Source: Lunularia cruciata
Lineage: Eukaryota; Streptophyta; Marchantiopsida; Lunulariales; Lunulariaceae
Reading direction: 5' to 3'
DNA: 64,000 bases
NCBI GenBank assembly: GCA_948567375.1
Contig: OX419759.1
Coordinates: forward strand, 43,118,593-43,182,592
The position numbers and the translations under genes are program-made. The first letter of the stretch is position 1. Each line of letters begins with the position of its first letter. Shown piece by piece: positions 1 to 11,138 of the stretch. The notes under the pieces were generated by a model. The model was not told where the DNA came from. It did no database searches and saw nothing but the letters and a program-made list of their open reading frames with translations.

Positions 1-223
1 TTCCTCACCAGTTTTCTTTTCTCTCAATTTTTTTTTTCTTTTCTCTCACTCTATTACTAATAGAATATATACATGACTAACACCATCTGAGAATAATCTA
101 CTCTAGGGAACATAAAAGGTTCAAGTTGCTCCAAGATTTCTATAGCAACATCAAATCCTAGAGTGCATATTAATCTAACTCTCATGGATAGTTTATCCAT
201 AAGTTGAAATATTATCTCCATCA

Positions 224-697
224 CTAATCTTGAGAACTAGCTGATGAAGGTGGTAGTATTTCTGTAGCTGTACTAAGACTCTCTCCAAGATCCTTTACCA
301 AAGTCTCCAAAAGTGCTTTTACTCCACTACACTCATGTCCTTTTGGAAGTCCTTCCACTCCACAAACCTCACACAACTCCTTGGTCTTAGATCTTCTCCC
401 TCCTAATCTTGGTGAAGAAGGTCCAACATGCAAACCCAAGTCAAGTAAGCCTCTCCTTTCCCTCAATCTCTTGCTCTCAAAGGTCAATGGACATGAACTT
501 TCCTTATGTCTCTTCTCTCCACATAGAAAGCACTTAGACTCACTCTTTCCTCCAAGTGGTGTAGGTTTTTGGATCCTCTCAACACTCTCTTCAAATTCTA
601 TTGTAAATTCTCTTTTCCTCAAATCCACCCCTACAATCACCTCAAACTCTTGGGGAACCTTGCATAGTCTCAATTTCCACTCTTGGTGACCCTCCAT
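224..697 (-). CDS. Gag-like CCHC zinc-knuckle protein of the left-edge retrotransposon
   Basis: A 157-codon frame on the minus strand. Around residues 56-69 it has a classical retroviral zinc knuckle, CFLCGEKRHKESSC (C-x2-C-x4-H-x4-C), which in Gag proteins binds the element's RNA. A second cysteine cluster (CEVCGVEG...GHEC) follows at about residues 109-123. The C-terminal end is rich in Ser and Thr. No capsid-like or protease domain is visible, so this is either a short Gag or the C-terminal part of one whose upstream part is frameshifted. It lies downstream of the LTR and primer site on the same strand, which supports assignment to that element. The overlapping plus-strand frame is its antisense shadow. 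Confidence 0.55.
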   Translation of the reverse strand: MEGHQEWKLRLCKVPQEFEVIVGVDLRKREFTIEFEESVERIQKPTPLGGKSESKCFLCGEKRHKESSCPLTFESKRLRERRGLLDLGLHVGPSSPRLGGRRSKTKELCEVCGVEGLPKGHECSGVKALLETLVKDLGESLSTATEILPPSSASSQD

Positions 698-1535
698 GTT
701 CCCAATATGAATCTAAACACTCAAACATGCTTTTTGTTGCTCTCAAAACTCCTCATGCATGAGATCTCCACTCTGCAAAATTGACCCTTCCTCACAATTT
801 CACTCAGATCTCTCAACTAGTATGTGACAGTCCTCTTAAATTTTTCACACGTGATCACAAATCTAGGGTGTCCCTCCTGCAAAATTTTAGATCTTTTCAT
901 CAAGCCATTTGGCCTAGACACCGTTCTATTCAGCACACATATTTCAGATTTGGTCTGAAACCCACTCTCTTCACTTCAAAAACTCATAACTCCTTGCACA
1001 AGAATGATCTCTCTCTAATTTTTGTGGCAGCAAGTAGGATACAATGCACTGAATTTTCTTAGAAAATTTCATGACAATTCACTAAAAATTGAAGAAATGG
1101 AAGACTCTGTACAATTTTCCATAGAGCATGCAACTGCAAGAGCAGTTTACCCTATCAACTTTCAAAAATTGTAGCCCAATGCGCATAATAGCTCTCACAA
1201 TAATTCTAAGTGTGCTAACTGAAAGATAACCCAAGCTATCATGTGTAGAGATTTCAAGTTCAGATCTCAAGCTTGAGATTTTGCCCAAAATCACCTTAAT
1301 CCCCCAAAATCTACAATCCACCTCACACAATCTCTCCAAATCCTCTCATGTGTACAAGATGTACAAAATCACTTCAAAGACATCATAATGAACTACATGG
1401 TATACAAATGGATCTTGGTTCTCTCATATAAGTTTAGCACTCTCCTCTCTTAATGTTCTCTCCAAGTGAGCTCTCATAGCCTCCTTCTGTCTAATGTAGA
1501 ATTGAACGCGGAACATTATCTTGCCTTTTAGAGAG

Positions 1536-1555
1536 GTCCCGACAACGAAACCAAA
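1536..1555 (-). other. Putative tRNA primer-binding site
   Basis: Immediately inside the LTR end, the minus strand reads TTGGTTTCGTTGTCGGGACC. It resembles the TTTGG-CGCCGTTG-CCGGGGA type of primer site of Athila/Tat gypsy elements. Its position two to three bases after the CA terminus of the LTR is what is expected for priming of minus-strand DNA. The tRNA was not identified. Confidence 0.5.
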
Positions 1556-1557
1556 AA

Positions 1558-2248
1558 TGTGAGCCGGCGCGTCTCTCACTTAGGATGAACCTCTGATGGC
1601 TATTATGGTAGCACACCATGGACTTAGAAGGCAAGGAACCCCAACTCCATCATACTCCTTCAAGGCTTACACTCCAAGACTCAAGACATTGCTCATTAGA
1701 GAACTCAATGAGAGAGATAGTTGCAAAATGAAAGGATGATGAGTACCTCCTCACCCCTTGTTTATATACTTGTGAAATAGTTACGTACCAAAGTTACTAA
1801 TTACCGTAGTAACTCAAGTTACTAGACTAAAAGTCAGGTAAAGTCAAAAAGTAGAAAGGAATATCCATTCACATGGGCATATTCCCCTAAGCATGTGATC
1901 TTATCTTGACCCAACCATTAAGTCAAGGATTTCTTCACATGGGCTATCCTTGGACTAAAGAAGAATCCAAAACAAAAAGGCTTGCGGGCCCAAGAGTTCT
2001 CAACTCTTTCCTCAAAGCCAAACACCTAAGAATAATACCAAGTCAACACACTAAAATCCAAAATAGTGGTGCTCATCTTTTCAACTTCCTCTAAAGTAAG
2101 GTCCCCTCTATCTTAGCTATGACTAACTTTAGCTAACCATGACTAATATAGAACCATCTTTTATCTCTATATAAATAATATCCCTTAAGTACTTATAATA
2201 CCAAGCTAAATATCACAATACCACACACATGCACAAATGGGTGTTACA
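1558..2248 (-). repeat. 5' LTR of the left-edge element
   Basis: Read on the minus strand, the segment begins TGTAACACCC and ends GGCTCACA, the TG...CA termini of an LTR, and is 691 bases long. A TATA-like sequence (TTTATATAGAG) lies at about 2168-2178. The partner LTR is outside the window, so the boundaries rest on the TG/CA ends, the primer-like site next to the inner end and the exact return of the copy A sequence at 2249. Confidence 0.65.
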
Positions 2249-3560
2249 GTACTTGCACTTACTTCTGACAAAACTATGGCTACTCGGATTGAGCAATTGG
2301 AGCAGAGATTGGCTCTGAGCAATATCCAAATGGCTATTGCTCAGAGGAGATCAGATTCGGGTGCTGAGGCTTCCACCTCATATGATGGTGATAGAGATGC
2401 TTTGGACTTCATGTGCAGAGCAGCAAAGGTGGATGCATCTGCAATAGTGACTAGGAGTGCAGTACGTGCTCCAGAGCCTAGAGGAGCATCAATGGAGTTG
2501 GACCCACAGAGAGGAGAGGTTGGGAGACAAGGCAGACTTCCCTAGTCTTTCATACTATCTGAGGCATTGCAGACAATATCCATGGTTTCTAGATGTCCTA
2601 GTGTAGGTGTGGTAGGTGGTGATGGAGTGCATGATGGACTAGCTACTAGTCAGCCACTTGCTACTACAGAAACTAAGTCTAGCATAATGTTGGGGGTAGC
2701 TCAGCTGATTATGTGGCATCCTTTGTTTTTGGCCAATGACATGTTTACATTGGGAGTTGACCCAACCCCAATGTTCCGGTTGGCTGCCACACTTTGTGAG
2801 AGTAGGGATGATGCGGTTCCTACTACTAGGGCAAAGGTGGTTGATAGTGGAGCTGACTTGGTTGAGGAGCATGGGATTTGTTCAGCAACTAGTGGTTTGT
2901 GGTAGGCAGCAATGGCTAGATTGGAGGAGTTGCCAGCTAGACCGGCCTTTGAGAGAGCACGGTTCACACCTGGTGTTGTCCTATTGGATAACCAGAGGGG
3001 GATTTTTTGTTTGGTGGGACCTTCATGGAAGGTCAATACACCCCAGAGAGTCTTGTTAGACTCTGGTGCGCAACCTCTTATGTTGGGGAAGGCTACAGTT
3101 GTTGGTCTGGAGTTACGGAAGACCAATGTGGAGAGGTATCCATTTCAGATCCAAACATCTCTAGGTGGTGGTTTGACACAATACATCACACGTGAGGAGC
3201 TTGTTGTCTAGGTTCAGCTTGGTCATCCGACTGATAGCTCGGTGGTGAGAGCTCAAGCTATTGCAACATAGCTGAGTCATATGATGTGCTAGTTGGGAGA
3301 GCAGTGTTATACCCCATGGGTTTCAGTATTGACTATTGGGAGGAGATAGCCTCTTATAGACATGGTTGGCAGTTTGGTGAGGGATGGGTATGTCGCCTAC
3401 CAATACGCTTCAGTAGTGGTAGTCTTGGCTCACTACAGTCCGGGACCATGGCAGTATCAGTTTTAGCTTTTCAGTGGTGCAATTACTTGGCTTGGTGACT
3501 TGTTGGAGGGGAACACCCATGCAAAGGATACTCTAGTACCAGAGGAGATCACTCGGCTTT
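2249..3560 (+). pseudogene. Copy A: Gag C-terminal part and retropepsin
   Basis: The stretch aligns with residues after the zinc knuckles of copy B Gag (ATRIEQLEQRLA) and then with the protease. The protease core VLLDSGAQPLMLG is readable at about 3047-3085 and its DSG triad is intact. The codon that is TAG at the Gag-Pol junction of copy B is CAG here (about 2701-2703), so Gag and Pol were originally one frame. Small insertions and several stops (3209 among them) break the frame, so no product is expected. Confidence 0.75.
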
Positions 3561-3765
3561 GGAGTACGAGTGGGATTGTTCCATCCACCTTGGATGTTCT
3601 ATTGTGGAGTTCAAAGGAGGCATTGTAGCAGTATGTAGATTGGTGCAACAGGCTTGGAGTGGAGCCTTTGTACCATCATGAGATGAGTGTGAGGATGAGC
3701 CTCCAGAGGTGATTGCTTTGACACCTCTGGATACCACACTCATTGCTTGACAGTATCCAGTAGAG

Positions 3766-4740
3766 AGGATATGTCTATTGGAGTTGTTCGGTGGGATTAG
3801 CACCAGACTAGTTGCGGTGTTATAGACGGGTATACGAGTACAAAGGTACTTGTATGTAGAGAGAGATGAGATTGCTAGGCAAGTATCTGTACATCATGTG
3901 GCACACTTGGCCTATCAATATCCGAAGTTATTACCGATGTCAACAGTCAGAGGTTACCAAAAGGTCCTACTAGCAGACATTTCCTTACTGGGAGCACCTA
4001 ACCTAGAGAGACATGTGCCTATTCACTTGGTGATTTCTGGATGGCCATGTCAAGGACATACACATGCTGGTACAAGATTGGGTCTTTAGGATCCTCATTT
4101 TGGTGTGCTTTGGGAGATGTTATGGTTACTAAGACATCTCTAGGTTCATCAGTCTGTTTCTCCAACTTATGTTTTGGAGAACATTCCTTTGATGGGTGAT
4201 TCTTGCACCAAAGTGGTGGCGAGTACACATCAGGTCCATTCTTGGATGGGACCTACTATATTGTTAGATGCAGCCAGAGTGGGATCACGGGCTCATTGTC
4301 TTTGTCTTTGGTGGACGAACCTCTTACCCAAAGAGGTTTTACAACGTGCTTATGATGGGATTCAGGGACTTGACCACATCCTTGTTGATGGCATCTTGGA
4401 TGTTGGACGTCAGTCTCAAACAGTGGTAGTGGCCGATAGGTCACCTATGGCAATTGTGAACCTAGTGGGACAGCTTAGAGCTGCATTTCCCACACTCATG
4501 AGTTTCCCAAGCTCTCATGCTTTTTGAGAGGCAAGACTTGGACTTGTTTGGGACTCACAGTTATAGTAGTTGGTGGAGCTCAATGCTGATGAGAGAGAGC
4601 GGGCGATGGGTTTTTGCACTGGTATTACCGTTATTCCAGCATTGTCAGAGGCATCCAGGTGTCAGGTGTTAGGTCAGGCTATGGACCTAAATTGTTTGAC
4701 CTGGATTGTGAGCCTTGGCTTGTCAGAGCAACGTAAGATG
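3766..4740 (+). pseudogene. Copy A: DNMT3-like cytosine-C5 DNA methyltransferase domain (decayed)
   Basis: The domain can be followed motif by motif: motif I (LLELFGGIS, about 3778-3805), the catalytic motif IV (SGWPCQGHT, about 4036-4062), motif VI (ENIPLMGD), the motif VIII arginine region (SRAHCLCLWWTN, where the arginines of copy B have become cysteines) and the closing motif ERERAMGFCTGIT. Stops at 3748, 4087, 4141, 4525 and nearby break the frame. Loss of the motif VIII arginines and the stops mean that this copy encodes no active enzyme. It shows that the methyltransferase was already part of the family when copy A inserted. Confidence 0.85.
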
Positions 4741-5049
4741 CACTTGATTGGCATCACCACTCGAACACTTGTGAGCCTTGTGCCTATCGAGACGATTCAG
4801 GGACATGCTAAGGGCAATGGACCAAGTGGACATGGTATTCTTGGGACACATCCAGTAGCTACTAGGGAGAGTGGTTTACTTGGAGTCCATCTAGGTGAGC
4901 GTGGGCTACTTGGATTACACCCTTGGTCCACTTGGGATGCAGCTAGAGGACGTGTGGAGCTTGCAACCAGAGTGGAGGGATTTTTTCACATAGAGGTTGG
5001 GACCTCTAGTGGTCAGGAGCATGACACTATTGCTCCCAAGGGCCCAATG

Positions 5050-5058
5050 TAGCAGCCA
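5050..5058 (+). promoter_or_regulatory. Conserved amber codon in a leaky-stop context (copy A)
   Basis: The bases TAG CAG CCA follow the methyltransferase-linker frame and precede the reverse transcriptase in the same frame. They match the tobamovirus-type readthrough context UAG-CAR-YYA exactly. Copy B carries the same nine bases at the same place (16,577-16,569), although the flanking codons differ (ATG/GTA before, ATC/GTC after). In copy A it is a relic because the surrounding frame is broken. Confidence 0.6.
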
Positions 5059-5106
5059 ATCAGTATGTCTTCCACTCCTACTACAATTACATAGGATACT
5101 TGGGAG

Positions 5107-6540
5107 TCAGATCTGGACCCAAGCTTACAGGAGAGAAAAAAACATAGGGTTTGGAGGTTCTTGAGGAGCCACATGAGTTGTTTTGCCTTCAGTATGAAGG
5201 ATTTGGGTGCTCTGAAGGGATGTGGTATACAGATTGAGCTGACTAGCGATACACCATTTTTCCAATGTCCTTATCGTTATAGTGACATGGAGAGGACATT
5301 GATTCAAAGCCGGAGTAGTGATCTTTTTGAGGCTGGTTTGGTGGAGATTTCACATGGAGAGTATGCATCAGCGATAGTGATGCCAGCCAAGAAAGATATG
5401 CATGACAACTACACAGATAGGCGGATGTATGGAGATTACTGTCCCATCAACCGACAGACCAGGGCTGATCGGTATGCCATGCCTACACCGAAGGAGATTT
5501 TTGATGCAATTGGGCATGCAAAGGTCTTCAGTACTTTGGATCTGCAAGCGAGATATCATCAGTTGCTGATCAGAGAGGAGGATAAGTCCAAGACAACATT
5601 TTGGGCTATTGATTCTCACGGCAAGGATGTGTTATATTAGTGGAGATTCTTACCATTTGGGTTGAAGAACGCTCTTGTTGAGTTCCAGAGGGTCATGGAT
5701 AGGATCCTAGCTAGATTGGATTTTATTGGGTGCTATATTGATGACATTTTGGTTTATAGCACTACTATGGAGGAGCATGAGAGACAGTTGTTGGAGGTGT
5801 TTGAGAGGTTGAGATCTCATGGACTCAAATTATATATTGGGAAGTGTAGGTTCTTCCAAGAGCAGGTTGAGTATTTGGGTCACAATATCTATCTCAAAGG
5901 ACTTGGTGTTCAACAGACCAAGGTGGAGGCTATTGCACTTATTCCTTGGCCTATAGATGTGAGCAGAGTGCAAGCATTCCTTGGGTTGGCAAACTTCTAT
6001 CGCTGCTATGTTAGAGGATTTAGTGCTATTGCCAAGGCCTTGATGAAGCTAACCAAGCTTACATAGGAGTGGTATTGGGGAGATGAGCAGGAGAGAGCTT
6101 TTGTAGAGCTCAAGGAGAGGTTGACATCTGCTCCTATTTTGAGGAGACCGATCAGAGGATGACCATTTCAGGTTCATATTGATTGGAGTATGTTGGGGCT
6201 TGGAGCGGTGCTCACCCAGCATGATGATGAGGAGAAGGAGTTTGTGGTGGCCTATGCTAGTTGCTCCAACAATTCAGCAAAGGCAAAGTATAGTTCATAT
6301 GAGGGAGAGTGCTTGGTAGCAGTTTGGGCAGTAGCACATTTCCGATGTTACCTATTTGGTAACCCCTTCACTCTCATCACTGATCATCAGCCACTAAAGT
6401 GGTTGATGGAGTGCGACAAGCTTTCAGGGAAGCTTGCACGATGGGCTCTGATTTTACAGGAGTATGATTTCACGGTTGTTCATAGACCTAGAGTGGTGAA
6501 CCGTGATGCAGATGGGTTGAGTAGAAACCCATGTTCTAGC
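5107..6540 (+). pseudogene. Copy A: reverse transcriptase and RNase H
   Basis: The reverse transcriptase is recognisable from IELTSD through FSTLDLQARYHQL, LPFGLKNA and the catalytic YIDDILVY at about 5740-5763. The connection domain AFLGLANFYRCYVRGF and an RNase H domain (DWSMLGLGAVLTQ, then LITDHQPLKWLM) follow. TAG at 5638-5640 replaces a CAG of copy B, and further stops at 6064 and 6160 break the frame. The codon CAA at 5971-5973 lies where copy B has TGA. Confidence 0.85.
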
Positions 6541-6549
6541 CAGCAGGAT

Positions 6550-7335
6550 CAGACCGGAGCACGTTGGCATGGTGAGACAGATGAGGAGATTGTGCCAGGT
6601 TGGCATGCATCTGCCTTTCTATGTATATTTTCTAAGGCTTTGGTGGTATCTCTCTCAGCACATACAGGAGGAGTTATTGAGGTCACAGATCTAGAGAGTG
6701 AAGATATTGGTATAGTTCAGCGAGACATTCATGATGATGTCTTAGTGATGGACTATCTTTGCACTGGTGTTGTGGGTGGCACAATTGGGGCCAAGGAGAG
6801 AGACCGTGTTCTTCAGCAAGCCCAACGGTTCAGATTGGAGAGTAGAGACCTTTTGCGTGTATGGGAGGATGGTAGAGTGCGAGTAGTACCACTTCCATCT
6901 CAGAGACCACAGTTGGTCCGTCACGCTCATGAGGAGCTAGGACATTTTGGAGTAAAGCAAACATATAGCTTACTCCAGAGTCACTATTGGTGGCACGGTA
7001 TGCAGACTAAGGTACAGTAGTTTGTTGCCAGATGTGTGGTTTGTGACCAAGTTAGAGCATCATTCAATGCTCCTACACCACAATTACACCCATTACCTAT
7101 CATGGGATTGGGTTATCATTGGAGTTTGGACTTTGCTGGACCTTTACCGCTGACTGTGAGACATCATCGGTATGTTTTGGTGATGGTGGAGCACTTCTCC
7201 AAGTGGATTAAGTTGGTGGCACTTCTTGACAAGTCTAGTGAAGGGACAGCTTACTCATTCTTGGATCGAGTTCTTAGTCATTTTGGTGCACCAGCTGAGG
7301 TTTTGACTGATCAGGGTACAGAGTTCTTGGGAGAG
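6550..7335 (+). pseudogene. Copy A: integrase, N-terminal and first half of the catalytic core
   Basis: The HHCC zinc-binding module is readable (HAHEELGHFGVKQTYSLL, then CVVCDQVRA). It is followed by the start of the DDE core: the first Asp in SLDFAGPLPL and the second in LTDQGTEFLGE. The frame then runs directly into element X at 7336. TAG at 7018-7020 stands for a CAG of copy B. The integrase resumes at 11,139. Confidence 0.85.
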
Positions 7336-7712
7336 TGTGGTGCCCACATTTTTTGTTTTTTCCAAAATAAAGGAGAAGAAGTGTATAGAGAAGTCGGATT
7401 ACGCTTGTATGGCCGAAGAAGACGAAGAAAATTGTCTTCGGGGTGAAACCCGAAGTAAAGTGACTTCGGGTCATAAGGCAAAGTACTCTGAAATGTCGTG
7501 TCAGCACACAATACAAAGTAAATTGTCTTCGGCTCGGGGGGAGCTCAACCCGAGGCAAAGACAGTCTAACAACCTTTTGTCGGGGCAAGAAATTCAAGAA
7601 GGGGCCGTTTCAAAATTGGTGGCTCATACGCGCGAAGGTGGGGTGACAATGACAGGTGCATGCCGGAGGTGTGATTTCTCGGTAGAAACTTGAAGCGACG
7701 GAAGACAAAGAA

Positions 7713-10337
7713 GTGCAACTCTATAAAAATCAAAACTGCAACGACAAAATGTTGAGCAATTTTCCTTCGCCGTTGAGGAGTCGTCTTGCAGGTGATCGGG
7801 GAAAGGGAAATAGAGTTGGACTCGTGTTAGTGCGTAAGGGAGAAGTCGAGAGAGAGAAATCAAGAGACCGAAAGAAAGCAGAAGAGATGGGAGGAGGGAA
7901 GAAGAACTCTGAATTTGTAGTGAGAAATCATGCAATTTGGAGATTAGATATAGTAGCGAGGATCGAAGTCTTGAGCCGACTTTGGATCACTTTTCTGGCA
8001 TGGAACTGGAATGTAAGTTTTCCAAGATTCATGACAAAAATCATCAAGAGTAAATGTCTCGATGGTTCCGAGGAAGAAGGGAAGAGAGGAACTCCGGCTC
8101 GCTGGACAGAGTCGGATTGGAGACTCGTACTCGGGAAGGCGGCAGGCTCGGAGCAGGGAGCCACGTTCTTGGGGAAAGGAGAGATAGCCCAAGAAACACA
8201 GGAGGTGAGAGATGCCTTCTCGTCGAAGAGGACAAAGAATGGGTATAAAGTTGAGAGCTATAAGGACCCAGTGAGGAGAGGAATTGTGAGTGCACTAATG
8301 GCACTCCTGAAGCCGGAGAGAACTACCTATGTGATGAAACACCAAGCGGTGTTCTTTCACAAGTTATTTGCAGGAGAACCGATAAATTGGGCAAGGTGCT
8401 TTCACGGAAGAACGAGGCAGATGGTGTGGAATCTGCGGGATAAGTCGCCTCCACACTACATCATACCATTTGCAGCCCATTTTTACCTTGGGTTAAATCT
8501 GCTCAATGTGGCGGAGCGTAATCGAATGGTGTCTCATTTCCATCCTGATTTGAGAAGAGAAGTCGACGCGGAGGAGCAGCAATACATTCTCCAAATCCGG
8601 AGCACAGACGATTACTACGCGAAGACAGGGAAGAACGTGGAAGTCGTTGAAAGTACCCCGACGAAGAAGAGAACTTGGCAAGCAAAAGCCGAAGAAAACA
8701 AGAAACCTTGGAAAATGCAGAAAAATAACCCGAGGCAAGGAATGGTGGTGATTGAGTCGGAAGATGAAGACTCAGGAGGCAAAGCCGAGCTCAAGACGGA
8801 GGACTCGGACCGTGAGGAGGAACCTGAGCTGACATTGCAAAGTGGAGATATGAGCAGTGACAGTGAGGAAGGAGGAGAGATGACATCGGTACCAGCGGCT
8901 AAAGAATACAAAGAAGAAATGCCAGCCAAAGTAGAAACCAAAGACAATGCGGCGCTAGAAGACGAAGTACCAGTGTGCGAGGAGAAGAAGATCGCAGTAT
9001 AGCAAGGAATTCGCTCGAGACATAAGGCGAAGTGTGAAGCGGGACCGAGTAGAGTGAAGGAAGAGGTAGAAGGAAGCTCGGGCAGTGAGGCATCGATTCC
9101 GATACGAAGACTCCAGAGAAGAAGGCGAGTATCGGGAGAACACGAGGAAAGAAGAGAGACCACTCCGTGGGAGGACAAAGTTGTCAATAATGGAGTAGAT
9201 TACCTGTAGATGGTAGTATGCCCGCTGTTGGTGAAGATGGAGAAGAAGAAGAAGGAGATGCAGTCTATTTGTCCAGAGGTAAAGACTGTGTTGCAGGTCT
9301 TATCAAGATTGGAAGAAGAAAACTCGGAGTTAAAGAAAAGTATAACCCGAGGAGAGGAAGAGAGAGAAGTACTGCAAGCAGAAGCAGTCAAGAGGAGTCA
9401 AGTAATCAAAGACCTAAAGAGAGAAGTGAGTTATAGAGAAGATCTTGCGAGGAAGAGTGACATCGCAAGGGAGAGACAGGTAGCGGAGCATGAAATCTTG
9501 AAGCAGCAGTTTGCTGATTCAAGAGTCGAACTCATCCATGCTATGGCAAGGGTAGCATCAAAGGATCAAGAGCTCGATCGAGTGATGGAGAGTATGGAGG
9601 AGAAGAAGCAACTCTGGCAGCGAGAGTTGGCTGCGAGATATAGAGAAGAAGAGAGATTACAAGACTTACTTCGTAATCAGGAAGAGAAGGTTGCACAGAA
9701 GGAGAAAGAGAAGGGAGCGGTGAAGGCCGAATTCAAAGAAGAATTGGCGATGTACAAAGAAGAATGGCTCGCAGATCAGGAACGCGAACGCAAGACAAGA
9801 TTGGAGCCATTGAAGGAAATTGTCCTCAGAGTAAACGCAATGTTGAGTACAGAGGCCAGCGTTCGAATTGAGGAGACGAGATTGCACGAGTTAAAACTAT
9901 TGGTGCAGGGAACGAGGCGAAGACAAGCAAAAGATATAGATTTGAGTGCCTTGTTGATTAAATTGAGAACTTGTGTAGATAGGAAGATCTTAGAAGTAGA
10001 AGACAATATCGCAATTAGATTAGACTTAGTGAGAATAGAGTTAGAAAAGCTTCGGCAGGATGTTAAGGCCAAACCTGAAGTAGATAACATCGGGATCCAA
10101 ATGTCTTCGGAGTTGCATCGGATCCAAATGTCTTCAGAGACATTAGAGAAGAGTGGGTCAAAGGATGAGGAGTTAGATAGATTACCCACTAGTGCAATTT
10201 CAGATCAGGAAAGAGAATTGCTGGATCTGGTAGAAGATGTGGGAGATCTGAAACCCGAGGAAAGAATAGTAGGAAGTAAGATTACTTCGGGTTCAGGGTT
10301 GAAAGCCGAGGAAGAAGTAGACATTGGATCGGATTAG
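7713..10337 (+). pseudogene. Element X long coiled-coil protein, one frame with two in-frame amber codons
   Basis: One frame of about 875 codons runs from 7713 to 10337 and is broken only by TAG at 9000-9002 and TAG at 9207-9209. The N-terminal half has a globular-looking region with many tryptophans and aromatics (about residues 180-290), followed by a very acidic stretch (ESEDEDSGG, SDREEEPE). The C-terminal half is Lys/Glu/Arg-rich with long heptad-like stretches, a probable coiled coil. No zinc knuckle, protease or polymerase motif is visible, and I do not recognise the family. The true start may be a later Met. The C-terminal region is conserved in the second element X copy (GIQMSS, LEKSGSKDEELD, AEEEVDIGSD), so it is a genuine part of the element. 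A Gag-like or accessory role is only a guess. Confidence 0.6.
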
Positions 10338-11138
10338 TAACCGATTTGAGATTTGAAGGGGCAGATATGAAGAGGTGCATTGTCATTTTGGATCTTCAGG
10401 TTAGAACAGTTGTTGTAGAAACGGTATAGTTGTTAGAACTGTCGATTGCTTCACTATTTAAGAGTGGCATTCGTAGGAAATTGTTGTTCAGTGCTCATTA
10501 TTTTTGAGAATAGATAAAGCAAAATGCTGTGAAGCAGTGCTCGTCGCTTGAGCTTGATTCCGAGTATCAACTTTGTAATTGTGTTTGTGAATGTTTGGAG
10601 AAATTCGAAGTGCAAGTCAGAGTGCTTGTTGGATGTTGGATTCCACAGCCTTGATCTTCATTCTGTGTGTTTGATCCTGAGTGAAGTGCAATCGAAGCAA
10701 TGCCTTCACAGATCTGAGAGGAATTGTAGTGTTGGTAGTATTCTGCATTTGTGAGTGCAGTGCGAAGTTGGTGTGAAGCAATTTTGATTGAGGAAGTTGT
10801 GCCTTCAGTGGAAGGGTGGAACACAATTCTGAGGCGAAGTCGTTTTGCAGTGAAGTGCCGTTTTCGGGAGAGCCTGAATCATCACAATCAAGATTGTTTG
10901 GAAATAATTGATGGAGTTGTGATTAAGGAGTGTGAATTTGTGACAAGACTGTGAGTCAATGCTTATTACTCTCTGTTACTCTCTGGGTGTGGTTTCTACC
11001 TGAGAGACTAAAGAAGAACTCAAGAAGAACTGAAATTGTTACTTTGCTTTGTATTTGGACATTTCTAACTCGTATCTCTGCGGGAACGAACTTTACTTAC
11101 CTGATTACCGCAAAAGTGATATTTGTCGGGTTGTCACA
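10338..11138 (+). other. Element X 3' tail with TATA-like box
   Basis: Noncoding 3' part of element X. A purine run (TTGAAGGGGCAG, about 10354-10365) just after the stop codon looks like a polypurine tract. A TATA-like CTATTTAAGAG lies at about 10454-10464. The last 400 bases recur inverted at 12,262-12,629 and are conserved up to the terminal TTGTCACA. The arrangement resembles a U3-R-U5 tail, but no matching copy exists at the 5' end of the insert. Confidence 0.45.

Larger units (their letters stand above)
1..2248 (-). mobile_element. LTR retrotransposon, 5' end, cut by the window edge
   Basis: On the minus strand a 5' LTR (2248 to 1558) is followed by a primer-binding-like site, about 840 bases of leader and a Gag-like zinc-knuckle reading frame (697 to 224). 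The rest of the element lies left of the window. The sequence at 2249 resumes inside the Gag region of the methyltransferase retrotransposon copy A, so this element was inserted into copy A. The far end and the second copy of the target duplication are not visible. The superfamily is uncertain because no reverse transcriptase is in view. The primer site resembles that of Athila/Tat-type gypsy elements. Confidence 0.7.
7336..11138 (+). mobile_element. Element X copy 1: 3.8-kb TG...CA element with one long coiled-coil frame
   Basis: Comparison with copies B and C shows that copy A integrase is interrupted exactly here. The left flank gagag (7331-7335) and right flank aagag (11139-11143) form a 5-base target duplication with one mismatch. 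The insert starts TGTGGTGCCCACA, a hairpin of TGTGG and CCACA, and ends GGTTGTCACA. The reversed copy at 12,262-23,972 has the same two ends. I see no direct terminal repeat pair inside it, no reverse transcriptase and no transposase. TG...CA ends with a 5-base duplication suggest an LTR-retroelement product. A giant solo LTR carrying a gene, or a non-autonomous element mobilised by another, both fit. Confidence 0.7.

Noticed and set aside
381-689. Plus-strand 102-codon frame over the left-edge Gag
   Set aside because: It is the antisense of the CCHC-containing minus-strand frame and has no motif.
2701-3126. Minus-strand 141-codon frame over copy A protease
   Set aside because: The plus strand carries the recognisable protease in the same place, so this is an antisense shadow.
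8615-9187. Minus-strand 190-codon frame inside element X
   Set aside because: A Ser/Leu-rich shadow of the acidic plus-strand frame; the plus-strand frame is longer, continues over 875 codons and is conserved in the second copy.
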